Origin: Micromonospora tarapacensis
GTDB taxonomy: Bacteria > Actinomycetota > Actinomycetes > Mycobacteriales > Micromonosporaceae
Assembly: GCF_019697375.1 (NCBI RefSeq)
Contig: NZ_JAHCDI010000004.1
Coordinates: 669,324 to 733,323 of the forward strand
Direction: 5' to 3'
DNA: 64,000 nt
Positions within the stretch are counted from its first letter, which is position 1. Each line of letters starts with the position of its first letter. The translations under genes were made by a program, and so were the position numbers. The notes under the pieces were generated by a model that was not told the origin of the DNA, did not search any database, and saw only the letters and a list, made by a program, of their open reading frames with translations. Positions 48,070 to 58,182 of this stretch are shown piece by piece.

Positions 48070-49194
48070 TCAGCCCGCCCAGGTGACCCGTGGTGGCAGG
48101 GCGAGGAAGTCGGCATAGCGGCCGAGCGCCTGCTCGACCTGCTCGCGTCGGGCCGGATCGAGGTCGACCAGGGGCGCCACGGCCAGCGTGACCCGGGTCT
48201 TGGCCAGGGTGCGCTTCCAGGTGCCGACGACCCGGCCGCCGATCACGACGGTGGCCTGGAAGACGCCGTTACCGCCGGGGATGATCGCCTGCTTGTGCTC
48301 GGGGTCGAGCATCAGCGCCCGGTCCTTGTAGCCGAGCAGGTATTCGTCGAAGCCGGGCAGGGTCAGCACGGCGCCCGCCTCGGCGCGGGGTGCGTCGAGC
48401 AGCGGAGTGTGCAGCACCGCCTCGACGCCGTCCACCAGGACCGTGGTCAACTCGTCACCGGCGGCGGCGATGGCGCGCTTGGCGTCGGTGGCGGTCAGGC
48501 CCGTCCAGCCGGCGAAGTCCTGCCGGGTGGTGGGGCCGTGGCTGCGGAAGTAACGCAACGCCAGGGTGGCCAGCGCCTCCTCCCGGTCGAGTTGGTGCTG
48601 GCCAGGTGCCCACTCGTCGAGCAGCGCGAAGGTCTGCTCGGTGCCGATGTTGGGGGCGATGCAGGTGACGCCGCGCTGGGCGGCATACCACAGCAGGTGG
48701 TAGCCGCGTTGGCCCGCGCCGTCGATGCCGGCCGCGACGAGCGCGGCGACGCACTCGTTGCGGGTCAGCCGGCCGCCGCCGGACAGGGTGCTGCCCAGCA
48801 CGTCGGCCGCGTGATCCGCCGCCGACTCGGTGAGCCCGAGGAACTCGCGTCGCCGGGCGGCCCCGGCCAGGGCACGGACGCCGGTCAGCTCCAGCAGCCA
48901 GCGGGCGTCCCGGGCCGGCACCAGGTGGATGGTGCCGCGCATCGGCCAGGTCCGCAGGGCCTCCCGCCGCTCCAACGCGCCGTGCACGTCGGCGTGGGTC
49001 GACCCGGGCAGCCGGACGCCCAGCGACCACATGCCGCTGGCGAGATCCTGTGCCTGCATGGCGCCGAACCACTCCACCACCTCGGCCACGCTCCCGGGCG
49101 GGGCGGCGGTGGGATGGGGCCGCAGGCGGAGGCTGGTCATCCGCAGGGCGAGCGCCTCGGCGCCGGTCAGCGCCGTCGAGCCGGTGGATGCCAC
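48070..49194 (-). CDS. Winged-helix DNA-binding protein (AlkZ/HTH_42 family)
   Basis: The 374-residue protein has the HTH_42 architecture: VVEWFGAMQAQDLASGMWSLG (QxQ-type catalytic loop MQAQD), RTWPMRGTIHLVPARDARWL and LPGFDEYLLGYKDRALML in the C-terminal third. Characterised members are DNA glycosylases that unhook interstrand crosslinks (AlkZ/YcaQ) and are often near toxin biosynthesis genes. No cluster is obvious here. GTG at 49194 is used because LTGAEALALRM also belongs to the fold. Confidence 0.87.
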   Translation of the reverse strand: MASTGSTALTGAEALALRMTSLRLRPHPTAAPPGSVAEVVEWFGAMQAQDLASGMWSLGVRLPGSTHADVHGALERREALRTWPMRGTIHLVPARDARWLLELTGVRALAGAARRREFLGLTESAADHAADVLGSTLSGGGRLTRNECVAALVAAGIDGAGQRGYHLLWYAAQRGVTCIAPNIGTEQTFALLDEWAPGQHQLDREEALATLALRYFRSHGPTTRQDFAGWTGLTATDAKRAIAAAGDELTTVLVDGVEAVLHTPLLDAPRAEAGAVLTLPGFDEYLLGYKDRALMLDPEHKQAIIPGGNGVFQATVVIGGRVVGTWKRTLAKTRVTLAVAPLVDLDPARREQVEQALGRYADFLALPPRVTWAG

Positions 49195-49461
49195 GGGATC
49201 GCCGCCTTCCGTCGATGGTCGACGGCAGCATAGGCGCGGGCACCGACAGTCGGGGCCGGATCGGCGCCCCCTGATCGCGCTACGCCAGCGCCGTTGGTGG
49301 CGGAGCGCGATCCCCCGTTCAGGTTCGCCGGCGCGGGGCGGCGATGGAGGTCGCCGGCACCGGTGCCATCAGGATGGCGCTTTCCGGCCCGGCCGAGAAC
49401 TGTGATCCAGACAACTTGCGGACATCTTGAGCAAGCTTCCGCCCGGTCGGCGCGGCGGCGG

Positions 49462-50049
49462 TCAACCCTGGCGGGGCTGCGGCACCCGTACCGCCGCCAT
49501 GCCGGCTGCGGCGGCGGCCCGCATGCCCAGGTCCGCGTCCTCGAAGACCAGGCAGGACCGCGGGGGTACGCCGAGCAGTTCGGCGGCGCGCAGGAACGGC
49601 TCCGGGTCGGGCTTGGCGCGGCGGTAGTCCCCGGCACAGACCAGCACGTCGAAGCGGTCCAGGATGCCCAGCGCGTCGAGTGAGGCGGTGACCGCCTCCC
49701 GGGTGCTGCCGGAGACCACGGCGAACGGGATCCGGCCGTGTGCGTCGTCGATGTGGTGCAGCACCCCCGGGATGCCGGTCGCCGTGGGCAGCAGTTGCTG
49801 GAAGCGGGCCTCCCGGCGGGCGACGACCGTCTCCAGCGGCATGTCCAGGCCGTGTTGTTCGTTGAGGGCGGCCACGATGTCGGCCGTCGGCCGCCCGGCC
49901 CAGGCGTAGAAGAGTTCCTCGGGGAAGGCACAGCCCCACTGGTCGAGGGTTTCCCGCCAGGCGGTGTAGTGCTGGGGCATCGAGTCGACGATGGTGCCGT
50001 CGCAGTCGAACAGGTACGCCTGGAACGCGCCGGTGGGCAGGGGCAGCAT
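49462..50049 (-). CDS. HAD-family beta-phosphoglucomutase-like hydrolase
   Basis: The 195-residue protein has motif I YLFDCDGTIVDSMPQHY, cap residues of the PGMB type, motif II FAVVSGSTREAV, motif III RAKPDPEPFLRAAEL and motif IV CLVFEDADLGMRAAAAAGM. It resembles fructose-1-phosphate/6-phosphogluconate phosphatases of the YqaB type. Start is ATG 50049; a GTG 3 bp before is possible. Function in the cytoplasm; no operon partners visible. Confidence 0.86.
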   Translation of the reverse strand: MLPLPTGAFQAYLFDCDGTIVDSMPQHYTAWRETLDQWGCAFPEELFYAWAGRPTADIVAALNEQHGLDMPLETVVARREARFQQLLPTATGIPGVLHHIDDAHGRIPFAVVSGSTREAVTASLDALGILDRFDVLVCAGDYRRAKPDPEPFLRAAELLGVPPRSCLVFEDADLGMRAAAAAGMAAVRVPQPRQG

Positions 50050-50094
50050 CACCGGCCCAGGCTATCGGGCGGTTCGGACCGGCTGCGCGGCCGG

Positions 50095-50583
50095 TCAGAG
50101 CCGCTGGTACATGACCAGCAGGTCGACGTAGCCCCCGGATGGATGGTGGAAGCCCTCCGGGATCCGGCCGACGACCTCGAAGCCCAGCGACCGCCACAGC
50201 CCGACTGCCCGGGTGTTGCTGGCCACCACCGCGTTGAACTGCATCGCGCGGTAACCGTCGGCGCGGGCCAGGCCCAGCACGTACGTCCCCAGGGCGCGGC
50301 CGATGCCACGCCCGGCCGCCCGCGGAGCGACCATGAAGCTGGCGTTGGCGACGTGGTCGCCGGGGCCGAGCTGGTTGGGGGCCACCTTCGCCGAGCCGAG
50401 CGCGGTGCCGTCGGGGTCGACGGCGACCACGGTGCGGCCGGGCGGAGGCACCAGCCACATCTCGCGGGCCCGCGCCTTGTCGACGTCCCGGGGCCAGGTG
50501 TACGTCTCGCCGGCCGAGACGATCTCGCGCAGGAAGGGCCAGATGCCCGGCCAGTCGTCGGCGGTCGCGTTCCTGATCTCCAT
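50095..50583 (-). CDS. GNAT family N-acetyltransferase (phosphinothricin acetyltransferase-like)
   Basis: The 162-residue protein reads MEIRNATADDWPGIWPFLRE, then the acetyl-CoA site ASFMVAPRAAGRGIGRALGT (about residues 75-95) and NAVVASNTRAVGLWRSLGFE. The layout is that of GNATs related to PAT/YjcK. MEIRNATADDW (ATG 50583) is the usual start; ATG 50595 (MLTAMEIR) is also in frame. Acceptor unknown. Confidence 0.85.
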   Translation of the reverse strand: MEIRNATADDWPGIWPFLREIVSAGETYTWPRDVDKARAREMWLVPPPGRTVVAVDPDGTALGSAKVAPNQLGPGDHVANASFMVAPRAAGRGIGRALGTYVLGLARADGYRAMQFNAVVASNTRAVGLWRSLGFEVVGRIPEGFHHPSGGYVDLLVMYQRL

Positions 50584-50729
50584 CGCCGTGAGCATGGCAG
50601 GCACCGCCGGCACCGGCCAGCGGAATATCCCCGACCCGCGCCCACGGCAGGCCGGCGGCGATCGCCGGTGTTTGTCGGCGCAAACATCGGGTAGTCGCCG
50701 GAGCTGATCCCGAGATGGAAGGACAAGCC

Positions 50730-51347
50730 ATGGCAGCACAGGTCAACGTGGCGGTTATCTACTACAGCGCGACCGGCATCACCTACCAGATGGCCCAGTC
50801 GGCCCGGGAGGCCGCCGAGGACGCGGGAGCGCAGGTGCGGCTGCGCAAGGTACGCGAGCTGGCGCCGGACGAGGCGATCCGCTCCAACTCGGGATGGGAG
50901 GCTCACCGCCTAGAGACGCAGGATGTCGACGAGGCACAGCCGGACGATCTGACCTGGGCAGACGTGGTGATCTTCGGCTCGCCGACCCGCTACGGACTGG
51001 TCGCCGCCCAGCTCAAGCAGTTCATCGACGGCACCGGCCCGCTCTGGGCGCAGGGCGCGCTGGCCAACAAGGTCTACTCGGCCTTCACCTCCACCGCCAC
51101 CCAGCACGGCGGGCAGGAGTCCACGCTGCTGTCACTGTTCCACGTCTTCTACCACTGGGGCGGCATCGTGGTCACCCCCGGGTACACCGACCCGAGCCAG
51201 TTCACCGCCGGCAATCCGTACGGAGCCTCGCACACCAGCAACAACGGCGAGACCGCCCCAGACCACGTCGCGCTCGGGGCGACGGCGCTGACCGCCAAGC
51301 GTGCGGTGCAGATCGGCGCCGCGCTCAAGCAGGGCCTGGCCGGCTGA
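50730..51347 (+). CDS. wrbA: NAD(P)H:quinone oxidoreductase, WrbA flavoprotein
   Basis: The 205-residue flavodoxin-like FMN enzyme reduces quinones by two electrons. FMN phosphate loop YYSATGITYQMAQS (residues ~11-24), FGSPTRYGLVAAQLKQFIDG, and FTSTATQHGGQESTLLSLFH are characteristic of WrbA, as is the HWGGIVVTPGYTDP insertion. ATG at 50730 follows AAGGACAAGCC; an upstream ATG at 50715 adds five non-family residues. Divergent from the GNAT gene. Confidence 0.92.
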   Translation: MAAQVNVAVIYYSATGITYQMAQSAREAAEDAGAQVRLRKVRELAPDEAIRSNSGWEAHRLETQDVDEAQPDDLTWADVVIFGSPTRYGLVAAQLKQFIDGTGPLWAQGALANKVYSAFTSTATQHGGQESTLLSLFHVFYHWGGIVVTPGYTDPSQFTAGNPYGASHTSNNGETAPDHVALGATALTAKRAVQIGAALKQGLAG

Positions 51348-51433
51348 CCGACGCGGACCGGCGACTCGGGCGGGGGCTCTCAAGACCCGCCCGGGTCGCC
51401 GGCTGTCCACAGCGCTACCCCCGATCGGCCCGG

Positions 51434-53345
51434 CTATGCCTGGCGCGCCGTGGACAACTCGCCGGCCGGTGCCGGCAGCAGTTCGCGCAGCAGGTCGGCC
51501 AGGACCGCCACGCCGTCCGGGCTGAGCACCGACTCGGGGTGGAACTGCACGCCGGCGAAGGCCCGCCCGCGCAGCGCGTGCACCGCGCCGTCGGTCTCGT
51601 CGCGGGCCAGCTCGACCGGGCCGTACGGGCCGTCGGCGCGGTCGGCGGCGGCGCGGGCGGTGAAGGTGGCGTAGAAACCCACCCGGCGGGGGGCACCGAA
51701 GAGTGTGATCGTGCGCTGCATCCCCTGGTACGGCGCATCGCGTCGGTGCACCGGCAGACCGAGCAGTCCGGCGAGGAGCTGGTGACCGAGGCACACGGCG
51801 AGCGTGGGGTGCCCGGCCTCCAGCAGAGTGGCGAGCAGGCCGCGCAGCCGGACCATCTTCGCCGTGTCGCCGGTCGGGTCGCCCGGCCCCGGCCCGACCA
51901 CCACCAGGTCGTACCCCTGCACCGGCTCCGGCACGTGCCACGGCCGGACGGTCACCGACAGCCCCAACGCCCCCAACTGGTGGGCCAGCATGCCGGTGAA
52001 GGTGTCCTCGCCGTCGACGATGAGGGCCCGGCGGCCGGCCAGCGCGGGCACGGCCAGCGCGCCGGACGGACGCTGGTCCAGCCAGAACCGGGCCAGCGGA
52101 GCGTTGCGGGCGGCCAGGGCGGCACGGACCTGCGGGTCGTCGGCGAGGCGGGCCGCCGGTCGGGCGTCCGGGTGCGGCGCCTGCGGTCCCAGGCCGAGGG
52201 CGGCCAGCACGCCGGCGGCCTTGGCGTGGGTCTCGGCGACCTCGGAGGCGGCCGTGGAGTGGCGCACCAGAGTCGCCCCGACCGCCACCCGCAGCTCGCC
52301 CGTGGGGGAGATCTCGGCGGTGCGGATGAGGATGGGCGCGTCGAGGATCTGCCGGCCGGTGTCGTCGTGACCGAGCAGGGCGAGCACCCCGGAGTAGTAG
52401 CGGCGCCCGGTGCGCTCGTGCCGGGCGATCACCCGGCAGGCGTTCTCCATCGGGCTGCCGGTCACGGTCGGGGCGAACATCGTCTCCCGCAGCACCTCCC
52501 GGACGTCCTTCGAGCCGCGTCCGGCGAGCAGGTACTCGGTGTGCGCCAGGTGCGACATCTCCTTCAGGTACGGCCCGATCACCTGCCCGCCCCGCTCGGC
52601 GACGGTCGCCATCATCTTCAGTTCCTCGTCGAGGACCATGTACAGCTCCTCGGTCTCCTTCTCGTCGGCGAGGAAGCGCAGCAGGGCGGCCCGGTCGGCG
52701 GCGACCCCGGTGTGCCGGAACGTGCCGCTGATCGGGTTCATCATCACCAGCCCGTCGTCGACGCTGACGTGCCGCTCGGGGCTGGCGCCGACCAGGGTGC
52801 GCGTGCCGGTGTGCACGACGAACGTCCAGTACGCGCCCCGCTCGCGCAGCAGGCGAGCGCAGCGCGGCCAGCGCGGCGGTCAGCGGGGCACCCTGCACCC
52901 GGCCACGCAGCGTGCGGTGGATGACGAAGTTCGCACCCTCGCCGCGGCCGATCTCCTCGGCGAGCACCCGGGCGACGATGTCGGCGTACTCGTCGTCGGT
53001 GATGTCGAAGGCGGCGTCGGCGGTGCGTACCGGCCCCTCGGGCAGCGCGTCGAGGGCGGTCGCCAGCGGCAGCCGGTCGTGGCGGACGATCCGCAGGCAC
53101 TCCATTGGTACCCCGTCGTCGACACAGGCGAAGCCCCGCTCGGCGACCTGCCGGTAGGGCACCAGGGCCAGCGTCGCCGGGCCGGGTGCTCCGGCGGGCA
53201 GCGGGATGTCGGCGAGCCGGTCCACGGTGCACACGGTGCCGGTGAACAGGTCGAGATGGTCGGCGCCGTCGCGGCGTACCAGTGCGAACGGGCCGGGGTC
53301 GGCGCCGGCGGCGAGCGCGGCGAGCAGGTCGGTCAGCGAGTTCAT
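51434..53345 (-). CDS. Fused anthranilate synthase (PhzE/TrpEG type), frameshifted near 52858
   Basis: The ~636-residue protein joins a chorismate-using TrpE-like domain and a glutamine amidotransferase (TrpG-like). The N-terminal domain (MNSLTDLLAALAAGADPGPF; ASPERHVSVDDGLVMMNPISG) continues in the next frame after an apparent extra base in the ALRS/LLRERGAYW stretch near 52855-52862. Chorismate-site motifs include PISGTFRHTG, SPMENACRVI and AEISPTGELRVAVGATLV. The amidotransferase triad lies in CLGHQLLAGL and GVQFHPESVL. Such fusions make anthranilate or 2-amino-2-deoxyisochorismate. The leader peptide with two Trp codons 94 bp upstream argues for anthranilate and tryptophan supply. Confidence 0.86.
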
Positions 53346-53365
53346 TCGGTCTCCTCGGGCCGGGT

Positions 53366-53383
53366 GCCGCCGTCGTGGGCGGC
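53366..53383 (-). promoter_or_regulatory. Stem-loop between the Trp leader peptide and the anthranilate synthase gene
   Basis: GCCGCC-CACGAC-GGCGGC forms a perfect 6-bp stem with a 6-nt loop, about 20 bp before the synthase ATG. Flanking GGCC blocks could extend it. Position between leader stop and gene fits an attenuator or RBS-sequestering hairpin. Confidence 0.5.
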
Positions 53384-53438
53384 CCTCGGGCCGGAAACTG
53401 ACCGGCGGTCGCCTCGTCGGGCGGCCGCGTGGGGGAAG

Positions 53439-53498
53439 CTACGCGCGGGGGAGGGCCGCCGGATCGGCGGGCCACCAGCAGGACAGTCGCGCGGGCAT
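53439..53498 (-). CDS. Tryptophan leader peptide (attenuator)
   Basis: A 19-residue open frame, MPARLSCWWPADPAALPRA, ends at TAG and has two consecutive Trp codons (TGG TGG) at residues 8-9. It lies 94 bp upstream of the anthranilate synthase start. Actinobacterial trp leader peptides similarly carry tandem Trp codons. The ATG is only 6 nt from a -10-like element, so the leader transcript may be leaderless. Ribosome stalling at the Trp codons when tryptophan is scarce would change folding downstream. Confidence 0.7.
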   Translation of the reverse strand: MPARLSCWWPADPAALPRA

Positions 53499-53504
53499 GC
53501 GAAC

Positions 53505-53533
53505 ACCCTACGCGTCGAAGGCGGGTGTGCAAA
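53505..53533 (-). promoter_or_regulatory. Promoter of the Trp leader/anthranilate synthase unit
   Basis: On the minus strand TTTGCA (53528-53533) and TAGGGT (53505-53510) are spaced by 17 bp, and the leader ATG starts 6 nt after the -10. The match to TTGACA/TANNNT consensus is fair. Confidence 0.55.
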
Positions 53534-53599
53534 GCCGATCGGCGTACCCGGTGCGCGCTGGCGTTGCGGCAGCGCGATCACCGGGTACGTTGACCCGCG

Positions 53600-54985
53600 A
53601 TGAAGATTCTCGCGCTGGACCTGGGCACCTCGTCGGTGCGTGGGCTCGTGCTGGACGGCGACGTCCGGCCGCTACCGCGGGCGCTGGCCCGACGCGGCAT
53701 GGTGGTCACCGTCGACGACGACGGTGCCGGCACTCTCGACGCCCGCCACTACCTGGACTGCCTGATGGAATGCCTGGACGAGCTGGGCGGGCAGGGTTGG
53801 CTGGACGGGGTGGAACTGGTGGCGGTCAGCGCCCAGTGGCACTCGGTGGTGCCGCTGGGCGTGGACGGTGAGCCGCTCGGCCCGGTGCTGACCTGGCTGG
53901 ACACCCGGCCCGAGCCGGTCACCGCGACCACCGGCCCGGCCGACCCGGACGCCTTCCACCAGCGCACCGGCACCTGGTGGCACCGCTGCTACTGGTCGGT
54001 GCGGCTGCCCTGGCTGCGGGCGCAGAGCGGGGCCCGGGTGGCCCGCTTCAGCGGCCTGGCCGAGTACGTGCTGGCGCACCTGCTCACCGACGCGCCGATG
54101 TCGGTGTCCCAGGCGTCCGGCACCGGTCTGCTGGACCTGCGCACCCTGGACTGGGACGCCGAGGCCTGCGCGCTGGCCGAGATCCGTGGTGCGGACCTTC
54201 CCGAGTTGGCCCCGCGCGACTGGCAGGGCCGGCTGCGGGCCGGTCACGCCCGGCGGTGGCCCGGCCTGGCAACGGCCCGATGGACGCCGCCGATCGGTGA
54301 CGGCGCCGCCTCCAACGTCGGTTCCGGCTGCGTCGACCCCACCCGGGCGGCGGTGACCGTCGGTACCTCCGCCGCGGTGCGACTGCTGCAGCGGATGCCC
54401 GCGCACACCGACCTGACGGTCCTGCCGCACCGGCTGTGGCGCTACCGCGTCGACCACGACCACGTGGTGACCGGTGCGGCGTACTCCTCCGGCGGGAATC
54501 TGTTCGCCTGGGCCGAGCAGGCGCTGCGGCTACCAGCCGGCGAGGCGTTGGCGGAGGCGTTGGCGTCGCTGCCGCCCGACGGTGTACGGCCGGCGAACAT
54601 CCGCTTCGGCGGCGACCGCCCACCCGGCCACGAGCGGGCCGGTCTGGGCGAACTGCGCGGGCTGGGCTTCGGGACCACCGCCGTGGAGATGCTGGCCGGG
54701 TTGATGCGCGGGGTGTGTGAGCAGGTCGTCGACGATCTGGCAGTGCTGGAGTCGACGGTGGGTCGACCGGTGGAGGTGGTCCTCGGCGGCGGCGCGATGG
54801 CTGCCTCACCCTGGTGGCGCGAGGCGTTCGCCGCGGTGCTGGCCCCGCGGCAGGTCCGGTACGGGCGCCACCCGGAAATCGGTGCGACCGGTGCGGCGCT
54901 GGTGGCCACCGGCCGGATCACCGACGCCGTGGCGGTGGCCGACATCGGCCGGACGGATGATCAAGCCTCGGCGACCACGGCATAG
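53600..54985 (+). CDS. FGGY-family carbohydrate kinase (gluconokinase-like)
   Basis: The 461-residue sugar kinase has N-terminal phosphate motif ILALDLGTSSVRGLVLDG and adenosine-site motif VVLGGGAMAASPWWREAFA; the FGGY signature region is AVTVGTSAAVRLL to GGNLFAWAEQAL. Gluconate and xylulose kinases share this layout, and the sequence does not decide between them. ATG at 53600. Transcribed away from the Trp leader unit with a 101-bp spacer. Confidence 0.87.
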   Translation: MKILALDLGTSSVRGLVLDGDVRPLPRALARRGMVVTVDDDGAGTLDARHYLDCLMECLDELGGQGWLDGVELVAVSAQWHSVVPLGVDGEPLGPVLTWLDTRPEPVTATTGPADPDAFHQRTGTWWHRCYWSVRLPWLRAQSGARVARFSGLAEYVLAHLLTDAPMSVSQASGTGLLDLRTLDWDAEACALAEIRGADLPELAPRDWQGRLRAGHARRWPGLATARWTPPIGDGAASNVGSGCVDPTRAAVTVGTSAAVRLLQRMPAHTDLTVLPHRLWRYRVDHDHVVTGAAYSSGGNLFAWAEQALRLPAGEALAEALASLPPDGVRPANIRFGGDRPPGHERAGLGELRGLGFGTTAVEMLAGLMRGVCEQVVDDLAVLESTVGRPVEVVLGGGAMAASPWWREAFAAVLAPRQVRYGRHPEIGATGAALVATGRITDAVAVADIGRTDDQASATTA

Positions 54986-55033
54986 GGTGGCGGCCGGCAG
55001 TACTCTTCCTGAACCATTCATAAGGGCAGGACG

Positions 55034-55061
55034 TTGACACTGCTCCGGGGCCTGGTTGGAT
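55034..55061 (+). promoter_or_regulatory. Candidate promoter for the conservon
   Basis: A perfect TTGACA (55034-55039) is followed after 16 bp by TTGGAT (55056-55061), 49 bp before the GTG start of the cvnA-like gene. Confidence 0.4.
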
Positions 55062-55110
55062 GGGCGGCGCTCGGCGGGCCGCGGCGCAGGTGTGGGGGGA
55101 GGAGGAACGG

Positions 55111-57621
55111 GTGGGTGTAGGACCGGACCAGACGCACGGGGTGTCGCACCACCGTCGGCGTCGGTTCGACGTCCGGGTGGTGCCCCACCGGCGTCGCTCC
55201 CCGCTGCGCCTGCAGGACTGGCGGATGCGCACCAAACTGGCGACGGTGCTGGTCATCCCGTCGGTCGCCTTCCTGGTCCTGGCGGGCGTGCAGACCCAGA
55301 GCCTGGTCGGCCGGTCCAGCACCCTGGGTGACTTCGCCGCGCAGGTCGGCATCGGGCGCGAGATCACCGCGCTGGTGCACCGCCTGCAACAGGAACGCGA
55401 CCGCACGGCCGGCGAGTTGCCCGCCCTGCGCGACGCCTCCGACGAGGAGAGCGCGGAGATACTGGTCACCCTGCAGCCGTACCGGGACGCCTCGGACCAG
55501 GCGGCGGCGGTCCTGCGCCGGGCGGCCGAGCCGCTCGCCGACGCGGACGCCTCCTGGCGCGACACCTACGTAGTGGCCTCCCAGGCGTACCAGCAGGTCG
55601 GCTACATCCGCAACACCATGGCCACCGTGCTGCTCAGCGACGACACCATTCTCGGCAACTACCACCGCGCGGTCGACTCGCTGCTGACCCTGCTCGCGCA
55701 GCCGACGCCCGGTTCCGACCGGCCGGAGCTGGCCGACGCGGTGTTGCGGTACGTGCAGTTCGCCCGGGCGAAGGATCTGTCCTCGCGGGTGCGGGCGGAG
55801 CTGTACGCGGCGGCCCGGGCCGGCGGCTACGACACCGAGGACGCCGCGCAGCTGCCCGACCTTCGGGCCCGTCAGCTGACCGCGCTCGGCGCGTTCCGGA
55901 TCGCCGCGACGAACGCGCAGGTCTCCCGCTACGACGAGATGAGTGTGGATCCGGCGTTCGTCGCCGCCGCACGCCTGGAGGAGCAGGCGCTCGCGCAGGG
56001 TACCGCCGGTTCGCCGGTGCTGGACGCAGAGCAGTGGTGGGCGGCCAGCGAAGAGCGGCACGAGCTGATGCGGCGGTACGAGGCCGAGGTGGTGGCGGCG
56101 TCGGCGCGTCAGGCCGACGACGCGAGCGACACCCAGCTGCGCGAGACGCTGTTGGTGGTCGGCGGGATCATCGCCGTGCTCATGGTGGCGGTGCTGATCT
56201 CGGTGCTGATCGGTCGCTCGCTGGCCCGGTCGATCCGGTTGCTGCGGTCGCAGGCCCTGCGGATCGCGCAGATCGAGCTGCCCGAGGCGCTGGCCCGGCT
56301 GCGGTCGGTCTCCGGTGGCGTGCCGCAGATCGAGGTGTCACCGGCGGTGGTGCGGTCGTTGGACGAGATCGGCGAACTGGCCGAGTCGTTCGTGGCGGTG
56401 CACCGCAGCGCCGTCGGCGTGGCGGTCGAGCAGGCGACCATGCGCCGCAACGTCAACGCGATGTTCGTCAACCTCGCCCGACGCAGCCAGGTGCTGGTGG
56501 AGCGGCAGCTGGAGCTGCTCGACGACCTGGAGCGTGAGGAGGGCGACCCCGAGCAGTTGGAGAACCTGTTCAAGCTGGACCACCTCGCGGCCCGGATGCG
56601 CCGTAACGACGAGAGCCTGCTGGTGTTGGCCGGCACCGAGTCGACGCGCCGGTGGAACCGCCCGGTCGGGTTGAGCGCGGTGCTGCTGGCGGCCAGTGCC
56701 GAGATCGAGCAGTACCAGCGGGTGCGGCACGAGGCGGTGGCGGACCTGCACGTGGTCGGGCATGCCGTGGGCGAACTGGTGCACCTGCTCGCCGAGCTGC
56801 TGGAGAACGCGACCGCGTTCTCCCGTCCGGACACCATCGTGCAGGTGATGGCCCGGGCGGAGGGTCCGTCAGCGGTGATCGAGGTCGCCGACCAGGGCCT
56901 GGGCATGAGCCCGACGGCGCTGGCCGAGGCGAACGCCGTGCTCGCCGTGCCACCTGCCGCGGACGTGGCGGCGGTCGAGCGGATGGGTCTGTTCGTGGTC
57001 AGCCACCTGGCCGCCCGGCACGGTATCGAGGTGCGGCTGCACGGTGGGGCCGGCGGGCTGGTGGCCCGGGTGCGGCTGCCCGGTGCGCTGCTGGCGGTGG
57101 CGCCGCCGCCGAGCCTGGACCCGGCGCCGTCGCCGCGCGGGCTGCCCGCTGCGCCATCCCGGCCGGACGCGCCACGGACCCCTGGAGCGGCGGAGCTGCC
57201 GGTGGCCGGGCGCCGGCCGACCACGGTGCCCCGCCCGGCCCGCCCGGTGCCGGTGCGCGCCGCGGACGTGCTCGCCCCGGCAGGGACGCCGGCCGGTGGC
57301 GCGGGTTGGTGGTCCCGGGAGGGACCCTCGTCGGCGGTGGCGGCGGTGGGTGCCGGGATGCCGGCGCCGCCGGCGGTGCCGGTGACGGCGGGGACGAACG
57401 AGCGGGGCCTGCCGGTCCGGGTGCCGATGGCGCAGCTGAGCGCCGTGACCCAGCCGGCTCGTCCGGAACGGCAACCGGCGGCCCGGCACGATCCGGACCC
57501 GGCGGCCGTCGGCGGCATGTTGTCGAGGCTGTACGGCGGTGTGCGGCGGGCCGAGGCTGAGGAGACCACCGAGATGCCCGTGCCGCCGCCCGGGGTCCGG
57601 AGCGAAGGAGGACGGAAGTGA
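55111..57621 (+). CDS. cvnA: CvnA-like sensor histidine kinase with nitrate/nitrite-sensing (NIT) domain
   Basis: The ~836-residue membrane protein has a basic N-terminus ([18 protein letters not shown]), TM1 ([17 protein letters not shown]), an extracytoplasmic NIT domain ([29 protein letters not shown]), TM2 ([20 protein letters not shown]), a HAMP-like linker and an HATPase_c domain ([11 protein letters not shown]-box; [11 protein letters not shown]1 box). The C-terminal ~200 residues are Pro/Ala-rich and disordered. No classical H-box histidine is evident, as in conservon kinases. GTG 55111 is chosen because GGAGGAGG lies 6 nt upstream; ATG 55060 is upstream of that RBS. It overlaps cvnB by 4 bp. 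Confidence 0.88.
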   Translation: MGVGPDQTHGVSHHRRRRFDVRVVPHRRRSPLRLQDWRMRTKLATVLVIPSVAFLVLAGVQTQSLVGRSSTLGDFAAQVGIGREITALVHRLQQERDRTAGELPALRDASDEESAEILVTLQPYRDASDQAAAVLRRAAEPLADADASWRDTYVVASQAYQQVGYIRNTMATVLLSDDTILGNYHRAVDSLLTLLAQPTPGSDRPELADAVLRYVQFARAKDLSSRVRAELYAAARAGGYDTEDAAQLPDLRARQLTALGAFRIAATNAQVSRYDEMSVDPAFVAAARLEEQALAQGTAGSPVLDAEQWWAASEERHELMRRYEAEVVAASARQADDASDTQLRETLLVVGGIIAVLMVAVLISVLIGRSLARSIRLLRSQALRIAQIELPEALARLRSVSGGVPQIEVSPAVVRSLDEIGELAESFVAVHRSAVGVAVEQATMRRNVNAMFVNLARRSQVLVERQLELLDDLEREEGDPEQLENLFKLDHLAARMRRNDESLLVLAGTESTRRWNRPVGLSAVLLAASAEIEQYQRVRHEAVADLHVVGHAVGELVHLLAELLENATAFSRPDTIVQVMARAEGPSAVIEVADQGLGMSPTALAEANAVLAVPPAADVAAVERMGLFVVSHLAARHGIEVRLHGGAGGLVARVRLPGALLAVAPPPSLDPAPSPRGLPAAPSRPDAPRTPGAAELPVAGRRPTTVPRPARPVPVRAADVLAPAGTPAGGAGWWSREGPSSAVAAVGAGMPAPPAVPVTAGTNERGLPVRVPMAQLSAVTQPARPERQPAARHDPDPAAVGGMLSRLYGGVRRAEAEETTEMPVPPPGVRSEGGRK

Positions 57622-58040
57622 CGATGTTGTCGCAGGAGGCTCGAGACCTGAGCTGGCTGGTCAGCGGGTTCGCGGAGCGGGTGCCGGGCGTGGCGCACGC
57701 GGTGGTGGTCTCCTCCGACGGGTTGCTGGTCGCGATCTCCGACCACCTGCCGCGCGACCACGCCGACAAGCTCGCCGCGGTGACGTCGGGGCTGATGAGC
57801 ATCACCGCCGGTGCCGCGCAGATGTTCGACGGGGACATCGTCAAGCAGACCGTGGTCGAGATGGGCCGCGGCTACTTCCTGGTGATGCAGGTGCGGGACG
57901 GCTCGATCCTGGCCACCCTGGCGGCGGCGGACGCCGACATCGGCGTGGTCGGCTACGAAATGGCCCGGTTGGCCAAGCAGGCCGGCGAGATGCTGACCCC
58001 GGCGCTGCGCGCCGAACTACAGCAGGCGCTGCCCCGCTGA
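57618..58040 (+). CDS. cvnB: CvnB-like roadblock/LC7 domain protein
   Basis: The 140-residue roadblock/LC7 protein reads [40 protein letters not shown] and [20 protein letters not shown]. In conservons CvnB interacts with the CvnA kinase and the CvnD GTPase. The GTG start overlaps the upstream TGA; GGAGGACGG provides the RBS. CvnC (DUF742) and CvnD (Ras-like GTPase) genes, normally next, are absent; a convergent GH1 gene follows after 142 bp. Confidence 0.93.
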   Translation: MTMLSQEARDLSWLVSGFAERVPGVAHAVVVSSDGLLVAISDHLPRDHADKLAAVTSGLMSITAGAAQMFDGDIVKQTVVEMGRGYFLVMQVRDGSILATLAAADADIGVVGYEMARLAKQAGEMLTPALRAELQQALPR

Positions 58041-58182
58041 CCGACCGGCCGGCGGGTCGACGGCCGGCAGCGCCCGATCGGCGGAGGCGGTGGTGGTTGC
58101 GGATCGGCGCAGGTGGAACCACTCGCCGGCGACCGGTGGCCGCCGGCGAGCGGATGCGGTCGGGGCGACCGCTGCTCCTGCC

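Noticed and set aside
51434..58040. Secondary-metabolite cluster around the PhzE-like gene
   Set aside because: Neighbours are WrbA, an FGGY kinase and a conservon; no tailoring, NRPS, PKS or other phenazine genes are present.
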